DNA from: Candidatus Omnitrophota bacterium
GTDB taxonomy: Bacteria; Ratteibacteria; UBA8468; B48-G9; JAFGKM01
DNA: 64,000 nt
Direction: 5' to 3'
NCBI GenBank assembly: GCA_023819375.1
Contig: JAMWDI010000006.1
Span: 1-64,000, forward strand
Part shown: one piece after another, positions 1 to 8,013 of the stretch
Layout: every line of letters starts with the position of its first letter
Position numbering within the stretch: position 1 is the stretch's first letter
The notes under the pieces: generated by a model
What the model was told of the DNA's origin: nothing
The model's database searches: none
What the model saw: the letters and a program-made list of their open reading frames with translations, nothing else
Translations under genes and position numbers: made by a program

Positions 1-1
1 A

Positions 2-127
2 TTGTTGAAAGAAACCCTTGGAGAACATATATATACAAATTTACTTAAAGCAAAAAAAATTGAATGGGATGAATATAGAAAAAGAGTTCATGAATATGAA
101 ATAAAAATGTATTTACCAATTTTATAA
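2..127 (+). CDS. glnA: Glutamine synthetase, C-terminal end (partial)
   Basis: This is the last 41 codons of a gene cut by the left window edge; the stop is TAA at 125-127. The readable tail contains LGEHIYTNLLKAKKIEWDEY followed by a short VHEYE segment. That matches the C-terminus of bacterial type I glutamine synthetase, where an LGEH segment and an IEWDEYR-(T/K)-x-VH segment close the protein. The enzyme forms glutamine from glutamate, ammonia and ATP in the cytoplasm. It sits one base upstream of the glutamine amidotransferase domain of glutamate synthase, so the GS and GOGAT genes are probably one transcript. The catalytic part lies outside the window, so activity and subtype cannot be judged. 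Confidence 0.85.
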   Translation: MLKETLGEHIYTNLLKAKKIEWDEYRKRVHEYEIKMYLPIL

Positions 128-128
128 A

Positions 129-1220
129 ATGGATGAGAGGTTTTTTCGTGTACCTTCTGGTTGTGGTGTTTGCGGAATTATGTCAAAAAATGGGCAACTT
201 TTTTCTGGAGAAAAGATTGTTAAATCTATGTGTAATATGATTGAGAGAGGAAATGGTCTTGGCTCTGGCTTTGCAGGATATGGAATATATCCTGAATTTC
301 ATGATAATTGGTGTTTTCATGTAATGTATAATTCTAAAAAAAACATTGAGATTGTTGAAAAGTATCTAAAAGAAAGTTTTGATATAATCCACTCAGAGCC
401 AATTCCAACAAAAAATGGAAAAAAGTTTAAATTTGTACCAATTCTTCATAGATACTTTTTAAAAATAAAACAAGAGAAATTCAATAATAAAATGGATGAT
501 TTTTCTGAAGATGACCTTATTGTAAATGCAGTTATGTTTATAAATAGAAATATAGAAGATGCTTTTATTTTCTCTTCTGGAAAAAATATGGGCATATTTA
601 AAGGAGTTGGAAATCCAGATGAAATTGGAGATTTTTATAAAATTTATGAGTATAAAGGATACTTATGGACAGCCCATAATAGATTTCCAACAAATACAGT
701 AGCATGGTGGGGTGGAGCACATCCTTTTGGCATCCTTGATTGGGCAGTTGTTCATAATGGAGAAATTTCAAGTTATGGAATAAATAGGAGATACCTTGAA
801 AATTTTGGTTATTACTGTACACTTTTTACAGATACAGAAGTTATTACATATTTATTTGACTTGCTTCACAGGAAACATAAAATTGATTTTGAAACTATTG
901 GAAAGATTCTTGCATCTCCATTTTGGTTTCAAATTGATAGAATTAAAGATGAAAATTACAAAAATTATTTAAAAATGCTGAGGATTATTTATGGCCCTGC
1001 ACTTATTAATGGACCTTTTGCAATAATAGTTACAAATTCTGAATATATGATTGGTTTGAATGATAGGATAAAATTAAGGCCACTTGTTGCTGGCGAAGAT
1101 GAAAATTTTTATTATTTATCATCAGAGGAAGCAGCAATAAGGATAATAAATAATAATTTAAAGGTATATCAAGTTGATGCAGGAAAACCATTTATATTTA
1201 AAGTAAAATGGCAAAGTTAA
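129..1220 (+). CDS. Glutamate synthase glutamine amidotransferase domain protein (split GOGAT, GltB1-like)
   Basis: A 363-residue class II (Ntn) glutamine amidotransferase that would release ammonia from glutamine for the FMN subunit encoded next. The N-terminus reads VPSGCGVCGIMS. Cys12 sits in a CGVxGI context like the N-terminal nucleophile of PurF/GltB enzymes, implying removal of an 11-residue propeptide; Cys15 (CGI) is the alternative nucleophile. Further family marks are AHNRFPTNT near residue 182 and HPFGILDWAVVHNGEI, which holds the conserved HNGEI motif. In standard bacteria this domain is the N-terminus of a roughly 1500-residue GltB; here it is free-standing, as in archaea and several anaerobes. 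It starts one base after glnA and overlaps the next gene by 13 bp, suggesting coupled translation. Function is secure at the domain level. Confidence 0.88.
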   Translation: MDERFFRVPSGCGVCGIMSKNGQLFSGEKIVKSMCNMIERGNGLGSGFAGYGIYPEFHDNWCFHVMYNSKKNIEIVEKYLKESFDIIHSEPIPTKNGKKFKFVPILHRYFLKIKQEKFNNKMDDFSEDDLIVNAVMFINRNIEDAFIFSSGKNMGIFKGVGNPDEIGDFYKIYEYKGYLWTAHNRFPTNTVAWWGGAHPFGILDWAVVHNGEISSYGINRRYLENFGYYCTLFTDTEVITYLFDLLHRKHKIDFETIGKILASPFWFQIDRIKDENYKNYLKMLRIIYGPALINGPFAIIVTNSEYMIGLNDRIKLRPLVAGEDENFYYLSSEEAAIRIINNNLKVYQVDAGKPFIFKVKWQS

Positions 1221-2728
1221 AGAGAATAAAGGAATTTATTGTTGAAAGAGATAATGAAAAATGTATTCAATGTCAAGCGTGTGTTCGTATGTGTTCCAAT
1301 GATGTCCATATTTATGATTCAGAGGGAAATGTAGTAAAAAGTGATAGTTCTAAATGTGTTGGATGCCATTTTTGTGAAAATATATGTCCAACAGAAGCAA
1401 TAGTGATAAAAAGAAGTTTTTATGAAATAAGAAAGAATTACCATTGGGAAAAGGAATATGTTATAGATATTCAAAAACAAGCAGAAGCAGGTGGTGTAAT
1501 TTTAACAGGAATGGGATGTGATAAAAGGTATAAAAATTACTTTGACCATATTTTGCTAAATGCTTCTCAAGTGACAAATCCCTCAATTGATCCATTAAGA
1601 GAACCAATGGAATTAAAGACTTTTATAGGAAGAAAACCTGATAGAATTGAATATAAGGTTGAAAATGGAAAGGTGAGTTTGAAAACAAAAATTCCACCAT
1701 TGCTTGAACTTGAAACACCAATTATGTTTTCTGCAATGAGTTTTGGTTCAATATCTTTAAATGCTATAAAATCAATCGCAAAAGCCGCATGTGAGTTTGG
1801 AACTTATTGGAATACAGGAGAAGGAGGATTACCTGAAGAATTATATCCGTATGCAGATAGATGTATTGTTCAGGTTGCAAGTGGAAGATTTGGTGTAAAT
1901 ATTGAATATTTTGAAAAAGCAAGTGCAATTGAAATAAAAATAGGGCAGGGTGCTAAACCAGGGATAGGAGGCCATTTGCCTGGAGAAAAAGTTACAGAAG
2001 AAATAAGTAAAACAAGAATGATACCCGAAGGAACCGATGCTATATCTCCTGCACCTCATCATGATATTTACTCAATTGAAGATTTAAAACAGTTAATATA
2101 TGCTTTAAAAGAAGCAACAGAATACAAGAAACCTGTTGGTGTTAAAATTGCTGCTGTTCATAATGTCGCTCCAATTGCTTGTGGAATAGTTAGAGCAGGA
2201 GCAGATTTTGTAGTAATTGATGGAATAAGAGGTGGGACTGGAGCAGCACCAAAAATAATAAGAGATAATGTTGGTATTCCTATTGAAATAGCAATTGCAG
2301 TTGTTGATCAAAGATTGAGGGAAGAAGGAATAAGAAATTGTGCCTCTATAATCGCAGCGGGTGGTTTTAGAAAGAGTTCAGATGTAATAAAGGCAATTGC
2401 TCTTGGCGCAGATGCTGTTTATATTGGAACTGCTGCATTAATTGCTCTTGGTTGCCATTTGTGTCAAAAATGTTATACAGGAAAATGTAATTGGGGAATA
2501 GCAACACAGGATCCATATCTAACAAAGAGATTAAATCCAGAAATAGGTGCCAGAAGGCTTTATAACCTTTTAAGAGCGTGGTCTCTTGAGATAAAAGAGA
2601 TGCTTGGCGGAATGGGAATAAATGCAATTGAATCCTTAAGAGGAAATAGAGAACAATTGAGAGGCATTGAATTAAATGAAATAGAACTAAAATTACTTGG
2701 GATTAAACATATAGGTGAAGCATGGTAA
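1208..2728 (+). CDS. FMN-binding glutamate synthase subunit with N-terminal ferredoxin domain (GltB2-like)
   Basis: The 506-residue central subunit of a split glutamate synthase, which reductively aminates 2-oxoglutarate on FMN. Residues 1-75 carry two [4Fe-4S] motifs (CIQCQACVRMC from Cys19, and CVGCHFCENIC). The rest is the FMN (beta/alpha)8 barrel: GGHLPGEKV, the phosphate-binding segment DGIRGGTGAAPKI, GADAVYIGTAALIALGC, and the Cys cluster CHLCQKCYTGKC typical of the 3Fe-4S site of this family. The N-terminal ferredoxin in place of the amidotransferase domain is the archaeal arrangement. Translation is coupled to the amidotransferase gene upstream and overlaps the ferredoxin gene downstream by 7 bp. 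Electrons probably come from ferredoxin or from the FAD protein of the same operon, not from a classical GltD. Confidence 0.92.
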   Translation: MAKLKRIKEFIVERDNEKCIQCQACVRMCSNDVHIYDSEGNVVKSDSSKCVGCHFCENICPTEAIVIKRSFYEIRKNYHWEKEYVIDIQKQAEAGGVILTGMGCDKRYKNYFDHILLNASQVTNPSIDPLREPMELKTFIGRKPDRIEYKVENGKVSLKTKIPPLLELETPIMFSAMSFGSISLNAIKSIAKAACEFGTYWNTGEGGLPEELYPYADRCIVQVASGRFGVNIEYFEKASAIEIKIGQGAKPGIGGHLPGEKVTEEISKTRMIPEGTDAISPAPHHDIYSIEDLKQLIYALKEATEYKKPVGVKIAAVHNVAPIACGIVRAGADFVVIDGIRGGTGAAPKIIRDNVGIPIEIAIAVVDQRLREEGIRNCASIIAAGGFRKSSDVIKAIALGADAVYIGTAALIALGCHLCQKCYTGKCNWGIATQDPYLTKRLNPEIGARRLYNLLRAWSLEIKEMLGGMGINAIESLRGNREQLRGIELNEIELKLLGIKHIGEAW

Positions 2729-3186
2729 GGAGAATTTTGATAAGAGAAGAATATTGTATGGGATGTAGATTGTGTGAAATTTTTTGTATAACTGAACATT
2801 CAAAAACAAAAGATATAATAAAAACATTCAAGGGAAGTGAACCAAAACCTATATCAGGAATATATTTTGAAGAAATTGACTATATTTCGTTTGCTATACA
2901 ATGTAGACATTGTGAAGATGCACCATGTGTTGAAAGTTGTTTGACTGGAGCAATGTATAGAGACGAAAAAACAGGTGCAGTTTTACATAAGAAAGAAAAA
3001 TGTATTGGTTGTTGGATGTGTGTTATGGTATGTCCTTTAGGTGTTATCAAAATTGATTTAGAGAATAAAAAAGTTGCTTCAAAATGTGACTTATGTATAG
3101 AAAGTGGGTTTCCTGCATGTGTTAAAAATTGTCCAAATGAAGCAATAATCCTTGTCAACGAGAAAGGAGAAAGGATTGAAGAATAA
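2722..3186 (+). CDS. 4Fe-4S dicluster ferredoxin (HycB/DmsB-like electron transfer protein)
   Basis: A 154-residue soluble iron-sulfur protein with 16 cysteines arranged for four [4Fe-4S] clusters: CMGCRLCEIFC near residue 12, CRHCEDAPCVESC, CIGCWMCVMVC, and CDLC followed by PACVKNCP. This is the pattern of HycB/DmsB/NrfC-type subunits that wire a flavoprotein to a second redox partner. Lying between the FMN and FAD subunits, it most likely carries electrons within the glutamate synthase complex. It overlaps the upstream gene by 7 bp and contains the ribosome-binding site of the FAD gene near its 3' end. No signal peptide or membrane segment is visible, so it should act in the cytoplasm. Confidence 0.88.
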   Translation: MVRRILIREEYCMGCRLCEIFCITEHSKTKDIIKTFKGSEPKPISGIYFEEIDYISFAIQCRHCEDAPCVESCLTGAMYRDEKTGAVLHKKEKCIGCWMCVMVCPLGVIKIDLENKKVASKCDLCIESGFPACVKNCPNEAIILVNEKGERIEE

Positions 3187-4468
3187 GAGATATATAATTG
3201 TTGGAAATTCAATTGCAGGTGTTAGTTGTATAGAAGGAATAAGAAAAATTGATAAAAATGGAGAAATTTGTGTATTTTCTGATGAGGAATATTTTAATTA
3301 TTCAAGACCACTAATTTCCTATTATTTAGCAGGTAGTCTTAAAGAAAATCAATTGAACTTTAAAGATAAGCAGTTTTATAAGAGTAATAAAGTGAAGTTA
3401 TTTTTAAATACAAAATGTGAAAAAATTGATTTTAAAAGAAAAATTTTGTATACAAAATCTGGAAACTTTGAATTTGACTATTTATTTCTGGGAACAGGTG
3501 GGAAACCTATAATTCCAAAAATAAAAGGAATTGAAAATGTTAAAGAAGGAATATTTACATTTATGAAATTAAAAGATGTGAAAAAATTAAAAAAATATAT
3601 AGAGAAAGAAAAGAAGGTTAAGAATGTAACAATTCTTGGAGGGGGATTAATAGGGCTTAAATGCGCAGAAGGCCTTTTGGGTAGAAATATCCCTTTGGTG
3701 ATTGTAGAACTTGCTGATAGACTTCTTCCAAATACCTTTGATTTTATAGCATCTGAAATAATAGAAAATAAACTTAAAGAAAAAAATTGTGAAATAATTA
3801 AAAAAAATACAATAGAAAAAATTATTAGCAAAGATGGAATATTAAAAGAAGTAATATTGAAAGATGGTAAAAAGATAAAAACAGATATTTTGATAATAGC
3901 GGTTGGAGTATATCCTAATACAGAACTCATAGAGGGAACAGAGATAGAGAAAAATAAGGGTATAATAGTTGATGAGTTTATGAGAACAAATATTAATTTT
4001 GTTTTTGCAGGTGGAGATGTATGTGAATCAAAAGAATTTGATAATAATAGGTCTGTTATTGCAATATGGCCAAGAGCAAGTAGACAGGGTAAAATAGCAG
4101 GAATTAATATGGCAGGTGGAGAAAAGAAATATGAAGGAATGTTTTTAATGAATTCTGTTGAGTTAATAGGAATTCCAACAATATCTTTTGGTATAACGAA
4201 CCCTGAAAATGAAAAAGAATATGAGATATTGAAAAAGATTGATTATGAAAAGAAAATATATAAAAAAATTGTAATTAAAGAAAATAAAATTGTCGGTGGA
4301 ATTTTTCTTAGAGATATTGAAAGAGCAGGAATAATAATAGGTTTAACCAAAAATAAAGTTGATGTCCAAGTTATTAAAAAATCTTTAATTAATGATAAAT
4401 TTGGGCTACTTTATCTTCCAGAGAATTATAGAAAACATATTGTAAAAGGAGAGGGAATTGAAGTATGA
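3176..4468 (+). CDS. FAD-dependent pyridine nucleotide-disulfide family oxidoreductase of the glutamate synthase operon
   Basis: About 430 residues with two Rossmann folds: an N-terminal FAD site (YIIVGNSIAGVSCIEG) and a central NAD(P) site (VTILGGGLIGLKCAEGLL near residue 160), closed by the FAD motif VFAGGDVCE. The fold resembles NADH:rubredoxin reductase/NirB-type enzymes and lacks a redox-active CxxC. The start is taken as TTG 3176 because AAAGGAG lies six bases upstream; an in-frame TTG at 3152 would extend the protein eight residues further into the ferredoxin gene but has no such site. It would pass electrons between NAD(P)H and the ferredoxin/FMN subunits, doing the job of GltD. The stop overlaps the next start (ATGA). 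Confidence 0.85.
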   Translation: MKNKRYIIVGNSIAGVSCIEGIRKIDKNGEICVFSDEEYFNYSRPLISYYLAGSLKENQLNFKDKQFYKSNKVKLFLNTKCEKIDFKRKILYTKSGNFEFDYLFLGTGGKPIIPKIKGIENVKEGIFTFMKLKDVKKLKKYIEKEKKVKNVTILGGGLIGLKCAEGLLGRNIPLVIVELADRLLPNTFDFIASEIIENKLKEKNCEIIKKNTIEKIISKDGILKEVILKDGKKIKTDILIIAVGVYPNTELIEGTEIEKNKGIIVDEFMRTNINFVFAGGDVCESKEFDNNRSVIAIWPRASRQGKIAGINMAGGEKKYEGMFLMNSVELIGIPTISFGITNPENEKEYEILKKIDYEKKIYKKIVIKENKIVGGIFLRDIERAGIIIGLTKNKVDVQVIKKSLINDKFGLLYLPENYRKHIVKGEGIEV

Positions 4469-5202
4469 ATGAAATAAAAATAGATGCCTATAGTTTACAT
4501 TACAAGGTTTTAAATGAAAAAATAAGAGAATTGGTAAAAAGTGGTTATAAAAAAATTTATATTGAAAATGTACTTGGACAAAGGTATATCGCTGCTGGAC
4601 TGAAAGAAAAAGGAGTTGAAATTTATATAGATGGTATCCCTGGTAATGACCTTGCTTGTTTTATGGATGGAGCCAAAATTTTTGTAAATGGCAATTGTCA
4701 AGATGGAGTTGGAAATACAATGAATTCAGGAGAAATAATAATAAATGGAAATACAGGTGATATAACAGGTCATTCAATGAGGGGTGGGGAAATTTATATA
4801 AAAGGAAACGTTGGATATAGGGTTGGAATACATATGAAAGCGTATAAAAATTTATATCCAGTTATAGTCATTGGTGGAACTGCAGGGGATTTTCTTGGAG
4901 AATATATGGCAGGTGGTTTAATTATAATTTTAAATTTAGAAAAGAAAGATAAAGTTGTTGGCCACCTTATAGGAACAGGTATGCATGGAGGAGAGATTTT
5001 TATAAGAGGAAAAGTTGGTGATACTATAGGAAAAGAGGTTAAAATATTTAAAGCAGAAAAAGATGAAATTAGAAGAATAAAAAAATACATTGAAAAATTT
5101 TGCAATTATTTTAACAATGAATTAGAAAAAATTATCTCAGATGAATTTATAAAATTGATACCTATTTCAAAGAGACCTTATGGTAAAATATATATTTATT
5201 AG
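4465..5202 (+). CDS. Glutamate synthase GXGXG (alpha C-terminal) domain protein (GltB3-like)
   Basis: A 245-residue free-standing version of the beta-helical C-terminal domain of GltB, also found in FwdC/FmdC. It has repeated G-rich turns: ACFMDGAKIFVNGNCQDGVG, MNSGEIIINGNTGD, MRGGEIYIKGNVG, MAGGLIIIL and MHGGEIFIRGKVGD. In GOGAT this domain is structural and helps form the ammonia tunnel. Its gene is separated from the FMN subunit by the ferredoxin and FAD genes, yet overlaps the latter by 4 bp, so it belongs to the same transcript. The C-terminal 50 residues are charged and helical and are not part of the repeat. The domain call is firm; its stoichiometry in the complex is inferred. Confidence 0.88.
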   Translation: MNEIKIDAYSLHYKVLNEKIRELVKSGYKKIYIENVLGQRYIAAGLKEKGVEIYIDGIPGNDLACFMDGAKIFVNGNCQDGVGNTMNSGEIIINGNTGDITGHSMRGGEIYIKGNVGYRVGIHMKAYKNLYPVIVIGGTAGDFLGEYMAGGLIIILNLEKKDKVVGHLIGTGMHGGEIFIRGKVGDTIGKEVKIFKAEKDEIRRIKKYIEKFCNYFNNELEKIISDEFIKLIPISKRPYGKIYIY

Positions 5203-5227
5203 GCATTAAAATTTTAAAAATATAAAA

Positions 5228-6262
5228 ATGAAAGTAGCATATTTGGTTGAGAAAAAAAAGATTGTTTTTGAGGAGATAAAAAAACCTGAAATAAGAGATA
5301 AAAACGATGTTCTTGTACGAATAAAATGTGTTGGAATATGTGGTTCAGATGTTCATTATTATATTGAAGGAAAGATTGGGGATCAGATAGTAAAAGATAA
5401 GATTATTCTTGGCCATGAGGCAAGTGGAGAAGTTGTTGAAGTTGGAAAAAATGTAAGAAATTTAAAAGAGGGAGACAAAGTGGCTATAGAACCAGGTATA
5501 AGTTGTGGAGAATGTGAACAATGTATAAAAGGGAAACCAAATTTATGTCCTAATGTAAAATTTCTTGGAACGCCACCTATTGATGGTGCTTTTAGGGAAT
5601 ATATTGTGATGCCAGAGAAAAATCTTATAAAAATACCTGAAGGACTTGATTATGAAGATGGGGCTCTTTCTGAACCTCTTGCAATTGGTATTTATTCAGT
5701 GAAACTAAGTAAAATTGAAACAGGTGACGATGTTGCAATTTTAGGAGTTGGGCCTATTGGCTTATCTATTTTATTTACGTGTAGAGAAACAGGAGTAAAT
5801 AGAATTTTTGTATCAGATTTGATAGAAGATAGATTAAATTTTGCCAAAAAAATTGGTGCAGATTTTTTAATCAATGCAAATAAAGATAATATTGTTGAGA
5901 TTGTGAAAAATTTCACAAAGGGTAGGGGGGTTGATGTATCGTTTGAATCTGCGGGAAAAAAAGAAACGTTTAGACAAGTAATTTATACTACAAAAATAGG
6001 GGGGAAATGTATTCTTGTCGGTATTCCTTCTGAAGATACAGTTGAATTTGATGTTCACGTTATGAGGAGGAAAGAATTACAACTCATTAATGTAAGAAGA
6101 AGTAGTTTTTGTACAGAAATTGCTTTGAATATGTTAAAAAGGTCAAAATTACCTTTTAAAGAGATAATTACTCATAGATATCCTTTTGAAAAACTGGAAG
6201 ATGCTTTAAATCTTGTTTCTGAGTATAAAGATGGTGTTATAAAGTGTGTTGTTAATCTTTAA
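5228..6262 (+). CDS. Zinc-dependent medium-chain alcohol/polyol dehydrogenase (sorbitol dehydrogenase-like)
   Basis: A 344-residue MDR-family NAD(P)-dependent dehydrogenase. The catalytic zinc ligands lie in GICGSDVHYY and GHEASGEVVEVG. Four structural-zinc cysteines lie in CGECEQCIKGKPNLC. The dinucleotide fold is GVGPIGLSILF, followed by an Asp (VSDLIEDR) that favours NAD over NADP. GICGSDVHYY is the signature seen in sorbitol and xylitol dehydrogenases, with threonine dehydrogenase the main alternative. It follows the glutamate synthase operon after 25 bp on the same strand. The substrate is not fixed by sequence; a polyol or sugar alcohol is most likely, which would fit the sugar genes at 15-21 kb. 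Confidence 0.85.
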   Translation: MKVAYLVEKKKIVFEEIKKPEIRDKNDVLVRIKCVGICGSDVHYYIEGKIGDQIVKDKIILGHEASGEVVEVGKNVRNLKEGDKVAIEPGISCGECEQCIKGKPNLCPNVKFLGTPPIDGAFREYIVMPEKNLIKIPEGLDYEDGALSEPLAIGIYSVKLSKIETGDDVAILGVGPIGLSILFTCRETGVNRIFVSDLIEDRLNFAKKIGADFLINANKDNIVEIVKNFTKGRGVDVSFESAGKKETFRQVIYTTKIGGKCILVGIPSEDTVEFDVHVMRRKELQLINVRRSSFCTEIALNMLKRSKLPFKEIITHRYPFEKLEDALNLVSEYKDGVIKCVVNL

Positions 6263-6293
6263 ATGAGATTATCAAAAAGGTAAAAAAGAGGTA

Positions 6294-7220
6294 ATGATGA
6301 AAAATAAAATCTTTAAATTAATACTTTATATTACATTTTTACACTTTTTTCTATATGCACAGGATATCCCTGGAAGTAAAGATCACCCAATAATCTCAAG
6401 ATATCCTGACTCTTATATATATTATTATGACCAAAAAGAGTTTGACGAATTTGAAATTTTATTTGGTCCAGTAAAGATATATCAAGGGGAAGACTATGTT
6501 AAACGTGCGAAAAAGGAAAAGATTGAGGGAAAAGTTACCAAGATAGGATATGAGGCTCCTAAAAATAGAAGTGTGTTTGAAGTTTTTAAGAACTATGAAG
6601 AAGCGCTCAAAAAAGCAAATTTTAATATACTTTATATAGCAAATGGGAAAGACCTTTCCATCTCTGATTTTCTTTCTACTTATTTTCCACTTCGTCCTGG
6701 ATGGAGCGAGGGTAAAAGCTTTTACTTATCTGCAAAAGATAAAACAGGTAATGTTATAATTTCAGTATGTGTGATGCCTGGGTGGGGTGGTCCAGTTATA
6801 CTTTTAGGGATTGTTGAGAAAAAGGAAATGGAAATTGAACTCATTACAGCAAAAGATATATATGAAAAGTTAAAAACCGAGGGTCATATAGCAATTTATG
6901 GAATATATTTTGATTTTGATAAAGCAGATATAAAACCTGAATCAGAACCAACTTTAAAAGAGATAGCAAGATTTTTGAGAGAAAATCCAGAGATAAGAGT
7001 TTATATAGTGGGACACACAGATAATGTTGGCAAACTTGATTATAATATGGAATTATCAAGGAAAAGGGCAGAAAATGTTGTTAAAGAACTTGTAAATAAA
7101 TATGGTATTTCAAAAGAGAGATTAAAAGCATTTGGAGTTGGTCCACTTGCACCTGTTTCTTCAAATGATACAGAAGAAGGAAGGGCAAAAAATAGAAGAG
7201 TTGAAATAGTTAAAGAATAA
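6294..7220 (+). CDS. Exported OmpA-domain protein with DUF4892-like N-terminal region
   Basis: A 308-residue envelope protein. Residues 1-22 form a signal peptide (MMKNK, then a hydrophobic stretch ending LYAQD). The middle, about 25-190, looks like DUF4892: RYPDSYIYYYDQKEFDEF, a KIGYEAPKNRSVFEVFKNYE segment and a glycine-rich PGWGGPVILL. Residues 200-308 are an OmpA/MotB peptidoglycan-binding domain with IYFDFDKADI, GHTDNVG and the terminal NRRVEI, so the Asp and Arg that bind diaminopimelate are present. No beta-barrel domain is seen; it is probably periplasmic or membrane-tethered and anchors something to peptidoglycan. The presence of this family supports a two-membrane envelope. GAGGT lies just upstream of the ATG. 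Confidence 0.8.
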   Translation: MMKNKIFKLILYITFLHFFLYAQDIPGSKDHPIISRYPDSYIYYYDQKEFDEFEILFGPVKIYQGEDYVKRAKKEKIEGKVTKIGYEAPKNRSVFEVFKNYEEALKKANFNILYIANGKDLSISDFLSTYFPLRPGWSEGKSFYLSAKDKTGNVIISVCVMPGWGGPVILLGIVEKKEMEIELITAKDIYEKLKTEGHIAIYGIYFDFDKADIKPESEPTLKEIARFLRENPEIRVYIVGHTDNVGKLDYNMELSRKRAENVVKELVNKYGISKERLKAFGVGPLAPVSSNDTEEGRAKNRRVEIVKE

Positions 7221-7244
7221 TAACTTTGAACCCCTGTCATCCAT

Positions 7245-7274
7245 TTGTAATTTAATGTAAAAATATGATAAAAT
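7245..7274 (+). promoter_or_regulatory. Candidate sigma70 promoter for pdxJ, possibly giving a leaderless mRNA
   Basis: TTGTAA (7245-7250) is separated by 18 bp from TAAAAT (7269-7274). The pdxJ ATG follows only 7 bp after the -10 box, and no Shine-Dalgarno sequence precedes it. If the box is real, the transcript would begin at or within a few bases of the start codon. AT-rich background makes chance matches common. Confidence 0.35.
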
Positions 7275-7281
7275 TTAAAAT

Positions 7282-8013
7282 ATGAAATTAGGAGTTAATG
7301 TTGACCATATAGCAACTTTGAGACAAGCCAGAAGAGGGAAATATCCAGACCCTGTTGAAGGTGCAATTCTTGCTGAACTTGCTGGGTGTGATTCTATTGT
7401 TTGTCACTTGAGAGAAGATAGGAGGCATATACAGGAAAAGGATGTTTATTTGTTAAGAAAAGTAGTAAAGACAAAATTTAATCTTGAAATGGCTCTTAAT
7501 GAAGATATTATAAAGATTGCTCTTGATGTAAAGCCCGATCAAGTAACTATTGTTCCTGAAAGAAGAGAAGAATTAACTACAGAAGGTGGGCTTGATGTAA
7601 TAAAATTTTCTGAAAAAATAAAAGAAAATATAAAAAGATTCCAAGAAAATGGGATAAAGGTAAGTTTGTTTATTGAGCCAGATTTAAATCAAATAGAGGA
7701 GAGTAAAAAAATAGGGGCTGATTATATAGAGATTCACACAGGAAGATATGCAGAAGCAGAAAATGAATCAGAAATGTATGAAGAGTTAAATAAAATTATT
7801 AAGGCGGTTGAATATGCAGTCTCAATTGGACTTGGAGTTAATGCAGGCCATGGTCTTAATTATAAAAATGTAGGTAAAATTTGTAAAATAAAAGGGATAG
7901 AAGAGTTGAATATAGGTTATAGTATAATATGCAGATCTATCTATGTGGGGATTTATCAAGCAGTGAAAGAAATGAAAGAAATTATAGAGAAGAATGAGAA
8001 AGAAAATAATTGA
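7282..8013 (+). CDS. pdxJ: Pyridoxine 5'-phosphate synthase
   Basis: A 243-residue enzyme of the DXP-dependent vitamin B6 pathway. It condenses 1-deoxyxylulose 5-phosphate with 3-amino-2-oxopropyl phosphate to give pyridoxine 5'-phosphate. The whole protein is recognisable: MKLGVNVDHIATLRQARRG at the N-terminus, VCHLREDRRHIQ, FNLEMAL, KPDQVTIVPERREELTTEGG, VSLFIEPD, ADYIEIHTGRYAEA and NAGHGLNY. The length is that of the family. It lacks an upstream ribosome-binding site. It overlaps the next gene by 20 bp. No other B6 gene is in the window; several PLP enzymes are, including the DegT aminotransferase. Confidence 0.97.
   Translation: MKLGVNVDHIATLRQARRGKYPDPVEGAILAELAGCDSIVCHLREDRRHIQEKDVYLLRKVVKTKFNLEMALNEDIIKIALDVKPDQVTIVPERREELTTEGGLDVIKFSEKIKENIKRFQENGIKVSLFIEPDLNQIEESKKIGADYIEIHTGRYAEAENESEMYEELNKIIKAVEYAVSIGLGVNAGHGLNYKNVGKICKIKGIEELNIGYSIICRSIYVGIYQAVKEMKEIIEKNEKENN

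Noticed and set aside
3152-3175. An upstream TTG start for the FAD oxidoreductase
   Set aside because: No ribosome-binding site, whereas TTG 3176 has AAAGGAG at ideal spacing and the Rossmann fold begins directly after it.
3478-3930. A 150-codon open frame antisense to the FAD oxidoreductase
   Set aside because: Composition is the Ile/Phe/Ser-rich pattern made by the reverse strand of AT-rich Lys/Glu/Gly-rich coding sequence; there are no motifs and the plus-strand gene is certain.
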